This document shows positions 7,913-12,302 of a stretch of DNA of 12,302 nt, piece by piece (positions within the stretch are counted from its first letter, which is position 1; every line of letters begins with the position of its first letter). Location of the stretch: NCBI GenBank assembly GCA_900617975.1, contig UZAE01014747.1, positions 1-12,302 on the forward strand, read 5' to 3'. The position numbers were made by a program, and so were the translations under genes. This stretch comes from Rodentolepis nana. Taxonomy: Eukaryota; Platyhelminthes; Cestoda; Cyclophyllidea; Hymenolepididae. A model generated the notes under the pieces. That model searched no databases. It worked only from the letters and a program-made list of their open reading frames with translations, and was not told the DNA's origin.

Positions 7913-8020
7913 TGACCAATCTAGAGTGATAATGCATAAAATTGAAGCAATTGTTATGAAAATTATAAGGTAGACTCTAACCCTTACGTGAGAGTCGATG
8001 CATTATCACTTGGATGGTCA
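7913..8020. repeat. 108-bp imperfect palindrome with internal hairpins
   Basis: The outer arms are 7913-7937 and 7998-8020. They share a perfect 13-bp core (AGTGATAATGCAT) plus TGACC and ATC blocks, with two single-base bulges and one G·U-type pair. The inside holds a second hairpin, GACTCT at 7973-7978 with AGAGTC at 7991-7996, and a small AATTG/CAATT stem. The fold would be a three-way junction. It may be a small inverted-repeat transposon remnant or a structured RNA. No obvious target-site duplication or promoter is seen. Confidence 0.6.
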
Positions 8021-8228
8021 TTAATTTGATTTTATCACCACATCTCCTCGTTTCAGAGAATATTGAGCTCATTTAATGTCATCCCAGGCATGAAACTTGC
8101 CAAATTCTCACTCCATCCCAAATTCGTTACTTTTGTCTATTAGTCAAAAATATTTTGTGGGAATCAAATTTCCAAAGCTGACAAATTATTGCAAACATTG
8201 AAACTTGACGTTATAAATGTGAAAAGCG

Positions 8229-8558
8229 TCAGGAAATGAATGCTACAATACCCATGTCACAAAACGTGGGAAAGCGTTGTGGTGGGAAGCAAAAGTTTGG
8301 AACCATTTGAATTTTATTTTCAAAATATAGTTGTCGATCTCCAATTGGCTGGTTTTCAGGCCAGTGCAAAGATGCCGTTTCCATGTTTTGGAAAAGCAAA
8401 ATAGCTATTTCTCTAATATTAACTTTATTCTGACTACTTTCAACGGTTGAATTTAGATCAATTAAATGTTTAATTGTGATCAATGCAGTTTTGGAAGATG
8501 CTTGTTCAGATGACAGACAAAATTTCGTTCTACAAATTGTAATAAAACTTGTGTTCAA
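8229..8558 (-). other. Unassigned 109-codon open frame
   Basis: This is the longest uninterrupted ATG-to-stop frame apart from those made by the repeats. The product is predicted as soluble and mixed in composition, with a Pro/Phe-rich C-terminal part (NFCFPPQRFPTFCDMG). No domain, signal peptide or membrane segment is recognised, and no promoter, splice site or poly(A) signal supports it. A frame of this size can occur by chance in 12 kb, or it may be a decayed transposon fragment. Confidence 0.15.
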
Positions 8559-9600
8559 TTAATTTTGATTAAAACTGTCGCTCAAAATACTGTGATGTCA
8601 ATTAAGGAGCTAATAATGAATCATTCCAATGTGTAGCCTTGAAGGAAGACTTAAAGAAGCCTTAGCAATTCCCATGCCAGAATCCTGAAATATAAGAATG
8701 ATCTCGAAACTTGAACGAGAAAAAAATCAGTTTTTATAATGCGGAATGTTTCATTGCATATACTGGCAGACTACTCACGTGATTGGCCATCAAATAAAAT
8801 CAGTGTTATTCCACGTTGCATAAACACGATTTATGAGTAGCTGAAGGGCTTTTGACACGCATGATCGCGCATTCCAGACTGTTTTGCGATGAATGGAGTA
8901 GCATAGGACACTCCATGGATGTTTATCGAACGATTATTTAAGGTTATGAATTGTATTGATATGGAAAAACATCTATCGACATTATGGTCATAGGGAATGA
9001 GTAAGCGAAGATTTATCTTATCTGTTCTAATCTAATCAAACTGTCATGTAATCAACATTTTTTAAATTGTACAAAATTATGTGGTACTATTTGATCTAAT
9101 ATATTAAATTTTATTTTATAAACACTCCTTCATGCTTCGAACTATTTATTATTTTCTAAGTGTATATAATGTAAGAAGACTTAAGTGACTGAGTTTATAA
9201 CTAGTTCAGATATTTCTTGAGATAATCGCTTTAATTAAACAGCAACCGGAAAGGGTATTCTAGTTTAGAAAAAATGGAATAAAATGGAATCGAACGTGTA
9301 ATTTCTTCAAATCTCGGGTTCTTTAAAAAAGTATTTGAACAATTGGGTTTTTAGTTAATTAAGAGGAGACAACATATGGTTACACTCCTCAAAAAAAATA
9401 TATTTAGCTGTTCATGATAAAATCTACAAAGAATAGGATTGCCAGATCAAGGCTCAAATTTAATCCTTTGCAATTTTTTTACAAAAAATTATTAGTTTTT
9501 CATGTCGACTAGGATTTAAAAAACGCATTTGTGAGAAACTTTCTTAAGGGAGAAAAAAATAAGATACGCAGCTCGATTTAAAAAGAAATGTAATTTTAAC
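8559..9600. other. No gene seen
   Basis: AT-rich sequence with stops in all frames. One short ATG-to-donor string on the minus strand (8779-8821) was considered and not accepted. There is no repeat shared with the rest of the window. Confidence 0.5.
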
Positions 9601-9758
9601 CTTGAGGAACGTACAACGCTACCACGGCTGAGCCAATCAGCAATCGAATTTATGCAACGTAGCACAAGGTTGATTGTATTTACCGACTAAGTATGTTGTT
9701 TGCAGCTATTTCTGTAATGATTTGCATTTGCTCTATTCATCCTGTGTTCTCCCTACAG

Positions 9759-9865
9759 TTGACGTTGACTTGCAAATGGGGGGAGCGCTTTTATGCCAGA
9801 GGCCAGTTGGCATAGTACGTGTCAAGTTGGACACCCAAGAGGGGAGACACTCTCAAGGCCATTGA
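9759..9865 (+). CDS. Possible terminal exon
   Basis: A good acceptor (CTGTGTTCTCCCTACAG after a pyrimidine-rich stretch) precedes a G+C-richer block. That block is open in one frame for 34 codons to TGA and includes MGGALLCQRPVGIVRV and KLDTQEGRHSQGH. No family is recognised. Its upstream exon was not found: the only candidate on this strand (7370-7404) has the wrong phase. A SINE inserted 38 bases after the stop supplies AATAAA strings. A 7-bp hairpin (TATGCCA/TGGCATA, 9792-9814) lies in it, so a non-coding explanation is also open. Confidence 0.2.
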
Positions 9866-9888
9866 ATTCGAGCAAATTAAGGCATGTT

Positions 9889-9902
9889 ATATGTAGTAAA
9901 TA
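9889..9902 (+). repeat. Target-site duplication, left, of SINE copy E
   Basis: ATATGTAGTAAATA directly precedes the GGGGTGTG head and is identical to 10236-10249. Confidence 0.9.
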
Positions 9903-10235
9903 GGGGTGTGCGATAGACTTACTCCACGTGGTGCACCCTGGGCAACATATACTCATACGGCAATAAAAGTCTATTTATCGGCAGTTGACTTCTGACTTCA
10001 AACTACCATGACCCTACTGTATGTCATATTCGATCACTTGCACCATACTTATCCTACCTTTTCTCTGCCTTTGTGTCTGTCTGTCTTTTTAACATCTTTA
10101 AACGCTCTTCTGTTCACCCCCCCCCCCCCCTAGACTTTTTTCGATTTGATGTTCCTCTTCCTCTGTGAAGCCTGAAGTCAACTAAAGGGCTAATAATAAC
10201 TATCATAAAGCCTGCCATTTGATATAAATAAATAA
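9903..10235 (+). mobile_element. SINE-like retroposon (copy E), full length, 333 bp
   Basis: This is the best-delimited copy. It starts at GGGGTGTGCGATAGACTTAC, carries a run of 14 C at 10117-10130, and ends in GATATAAATAAATAAA. A perfect 14-bp duplication lies on both sides. The exact duplication and the long C-run suggest a fairly recent insertion. The tail supplies AATAAA hexamers on the plus strand. The donor-like string at the head is damaged here by loss of one C (ACTTACTCC). Confidence 0.9.
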
Positions 10236-10249
10236 ATATGTAGTAAATA
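10236..10249 (+). repeat. Target-site duplication, right, of SINE copy E
   Basis: ATATGTAGTAAATA, identical to 9889-9902, follows the ATAA tail. Confidence 0.9.
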
Positions 10250-10870
10250 AGAATAGTTTTTTTTCCAATACTAAGTGCCAGTCAAAATTAAAGCATTTTC
10301 CGTAGATCATTTTTCTCGGATTATAAATGGGTGAACTCTGAAGTTGGAAACTACCGTATTAAAATTCAAAAGTCCTGATATTTGCCCTGAGGGTCATTAG
10401 TGAATATTCTTCGTTGTCCGGAATTTCGATATTTCCAATGGTCAAAAGTAGGTCAATTTAACAGCATATTATACCGATATTCTTTTTAGGCTTGTTTGAA
10501 CGGAGTGCTTAATTATTCTCCTTCTTTCGGATAAATTACGAAAAATTTATGATGTTCATTAGCTTCTTATTACGCCTATCACCTCTAAGAAGTCCTCTGT
10601 TGTGCTTACTGTTTTCGATTTAGCAAATTACCAAAAATTTAAAAAAAAACTTGCAAAAGTGTTGTGTCTAATATTGACAAATATATATAATAACCCTATA
10701 GTTACAGTAATGGTTTGCAAAATTGAAAAGCCTAATCAGTACTAACAGAGTCTATTCAATTTGGGGAACGATAAAATGAAGTGCAAATTGCACTTAATTT
10801 GACTATTTAATGGTATTTAACAAGGGTTACCCTGTAGTCAGGACAATTTACATGCTTTTGGGTGTGTAAA
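10250..10870. other. No gene seen
   Basis: AT-rich, stop-dense sequence with no repeat, RNA gene or exon that I can support. Confidence 0.5.
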
Positions 10871-11083
10871 AAGGCCTATGTCTGAGCCAAGGCATCCTAC
10901 GCACACTGAAACATGGCGGTTAGAACAGCGCGCTACCTACCTCGTAGTCAGCATGTGCCGCCATACTGCTAATTACACAAGGGAGAAAATGAGGTCACGA
11001 GTGCAGAGGCATCTCATTCAATCAACGATCAATAGTCACGGAATTGCCAACGTCGTCGAATATGAACTTAATGACTAATCTGC
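10871..11083. other. G+C-richer block with paired GCCAT motifs
   Basis: Composition shifts sharply from the AT-rich flanks. ATGGCGG (10913-10919) and CCGCCAT (10958-10964) form an inverted pair. Such GCCAT cores are known binding sites of YY1/Pho-type factors. On the minus strand an acceptor-like TTAGCAG precedes TATGGCGGCACATGC and GACTACGAG|GTAGGT, which could be a 25-nt exon. A 66-codon plus-strand frame also spans the block. None of these readings is independently supported, so it is a promoter, exon or old repeat fragment. Confidence 0.3.
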
Positions 11084-11415
11084 GGGGTGTGCGATAGACT
11101 TACATTCACGTGATGCACCCTGGGCAACGTATACTTATACGGCATAAAAGTCTATTGATCGGCAGTTGACTTCTGTATTCAAACTACCATAACCCCATTG
11201 CATGTCATATTCGACCCCTTCCAAAGTACTCATCTTACATTTTTATACCTTTGTGTCTGGCTGTCGGTCTCTTTTACATCCGTGAATCCCTTTTCTGTTC
11301 CCCCTCTCGACTTTTTGTCACTTTGATGTTCCTTCTCCTCTCTGTGAAACCCCGAAGTCAGCTCCAGGGCTAATGCAACTATCAAATCACCTGCCATTTG
11401 ATATGAATAAATAAA
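11084..11415 (+). mobile_element. SINE-like retroposon (copy F), full length
   Basis: The head is GGGGTGTGCGATAGACTTAC, as in copy E, and the tail is GATATGAATAAATAAA. The C-run has shrunk to five C (CCCCCTCTCGAC) and there are more substitutions than in copies C and E. I find no target-site duplication, which fits an older insertion. Antisense frames inside it are shadows. Confidence 0.85.
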
Positions 11416-11449
11416 CAATTCAAATAAACGCGTTCCTCACCATGCATAC

Positions 11450-11504
11450 CTCTTCCATCCAAATCTAATCTGGGGGTACATTTAAAACTAAGTGAAGCCG
11501 CCAT
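11450..11504 (-). CDS. Possible first coding exon
   Basis: On the minus strand ATG at 11504 lies in CTCTATGGCGGCTTC. It opens a frame MAASLSFKCTPRLDLDGR that runs for 18 codons plus one base into the donor GGAAGAG|GTATGC. The codons look more protein-like than the surrounding DNA, and G+C is raised. No downstream exon in the right phase could be assigned; SINE copy F would lie in the following intron. It could be a chance ATG-to-donor string. Confidence 0.2.
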
Positions 11505-12265
11505 AGAGATTACTGAGCGTAAGTTAAAGCTTATTGGGGCAGTAATCCGCTAGAAGGTAACAAACATTATAAACATTACTTAATTATTTAATTAAAGGGA
11601 ATATGTATATATATATATAATTTATGTTTCTAAACATCTATCCAACTATCACGCTTAACAAGTGTCTCATTATGTTGATAATCTATCTTCTTGCTTGAGT
11701 ATCATATTGCCACATGATTAATTCCATTTATTTTTCATTTTATTCAGAAACAGTTTTATTGTACTGTAAGTGGAACTGATACTAACGAATGATAAAGAGA
11801 ATTTAGAAGAAACCTTTGGTTGATTTATTGGTAGTATAAGCAGAGGTGAAAGAAGTGAAAAGATAGGAAAATAATCAGCAAAATAAGCATCTTTGATCGA
11901 ATTTGGGACAGTTATCATGTCTACATCTAAATTCAACCATTAGGGAAATAGGAGAATTAAAATGATTGTCATTAAAGATGGACAAAAGAATCGATAATTG
12001 CATTTATGCATGCAAAAAGCTGAGCCAAAAAGGGGAACAGTGAAAACAAAGAGAAAGATTTAACAAATGAATTTCAGCTACTATAAAAATAGGTGAATTC
12101 GACATTCTTGGGAGTAACAAAATTCCAATTTCCATTGCTCATTTCCGAATAAATCCTTACAAGATTCAACTTGTTATGGTAGTCATATTGCAATTGAATT
12201 CGTGAATCATGATTCATTTTTCAAAGCGTTGTATCAATAATCGAATTTCATAACGACTTTGGATA
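11505..12265. other. No gene seen
   Basis: AT-rich sequence containing a short (AT)n run near 11605-11620 and a 14-bp palindrome TGAATCATGATTCA at 12203-12216. A 72-codon minus-strand frame at 11718-11936 has low-complexity Ser/Leu/Ile composition and no supporting signals. Confidence 0.5.
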
Positions 12266-12302
12266 ATTTATTTATTTCAAATGGCAGGCGTTTTGATAGT
12301 TA
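12266..12302 (-). mobile_element. SINE-like retroposon (copy G), cut by the window end
   Basis: ATTTATTTATTTCAAATGGCAGGCGTTTTGATAGTTA is, in reverse orientation, the family's 3' end: the ATAA tail, then the AAATGGCAGGC block. The element continues beyond the window. Confidence 0.8.

Noticed and set aside
8779..8821. Minus-strand ATG (MQRGITLILFDGQS) running into CAC|GTGAGT
   Set aside because: If treated as an internal exon with the nearest acceptor, all three frames have stops. As a first exon it has no promoter or partner exon.
10857..10880. GGGTGTGTAAAAAGGCCTA as a second SINE head
   Set aside because: Similarity to the head is limited to a few bases and the expected CTCCACGTGG block does not follow.
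11718..11936. 72-codon minus-strand frame
   Set aside because: Low-complexity composition expected from AT-rich DNA, with no supporting signals.
1..12302. CRISPR arrays, tRNA or rRNA genes, bacterial operons
   Set aside because: No regularly spaced short repeats, no cloverleaf with matching A and B boxes, and no ribosome binding sites with dense ORFs were found.

Overview
The window is AT-rich and sparsely coding. It has no operons, no bacterial-style gene packing and no frame longer than about 110 codons. It does have consensus spliceosomal sites, a TATA box, an AATAAA signal, microsatellites and several copies of one dispersed retroposon. This fits an intergenic/intronic stretch of an animal nuclear genome. 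An AT-rich invertebrate, perhaps an arthropod, is a guess; nothing visible fixes the species.

The best-supported gene lies on the minus strand between about 5450 and 1630 and is invisible to simple ORF finding because its exons are short. Read 5'->3' on the minus strand it has a TATA box (5449-5442), a non-coding first exon ending at 5284 in a GTAAGT donor, a 71-nt exon (4708-4638) holding the ATG, a 148-nt exon (2029-1882) and a short last exon (1673-1633) whose stop sits inside an AATAAA. All phases agree. The predicted product is 83 residues, with one long hydrophobic segment (one or two membrane passes) and a short polar tail. I do not recognise the family; the N-terminus weakly resembles a tetraspanin first membrane helix.

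The dominant repeat is a family of about 330-bp elements, five complete or nearly so and two fragments: 1-101 (tail), 302-611, 2168-2495, 5547-5873 (minus), 9903-10235, 11084-11415 and 12266-12302 (minus, cut by the window end). They share a GGGGTGTGCGATAGACTTAC head, an internal C-run, and an (ATAA)n tail. The 9903 copy is flanked by a perfect 14-bp target-site duplication and the 2168 copy by a 12-bp one with one mismatch. Those are hallmarks of target-primed retroposition, so I call the family a SINE-like non-LTR retroposon. One copy lies in the large intron of the gene in antisense, where it presents a splice acceptor and two consensus donors.

Region by region: 1-820 holds an exact 300-bp duplication next to a single N, probably an assembly joint at a GC hairpin plus G-run. 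820-1630 is featureless. 1630-5450 is the gene with the SINE in its second intron. 5547-5873 is an inverted SINE copy. 5880-9600 is mostly anonymous AT-rich DNA with several hairpins, notably a 108-bp imperfect palindrome at 7913-8020. 9600-9890 is a GC-richer block with a possible terminal exon on the plus strand. 9900-11415 contains two SINE copies with a GC-richer block between them. 11420-12265 is AT-rich, with a possible first exon on the minus strand at 11450-11504.
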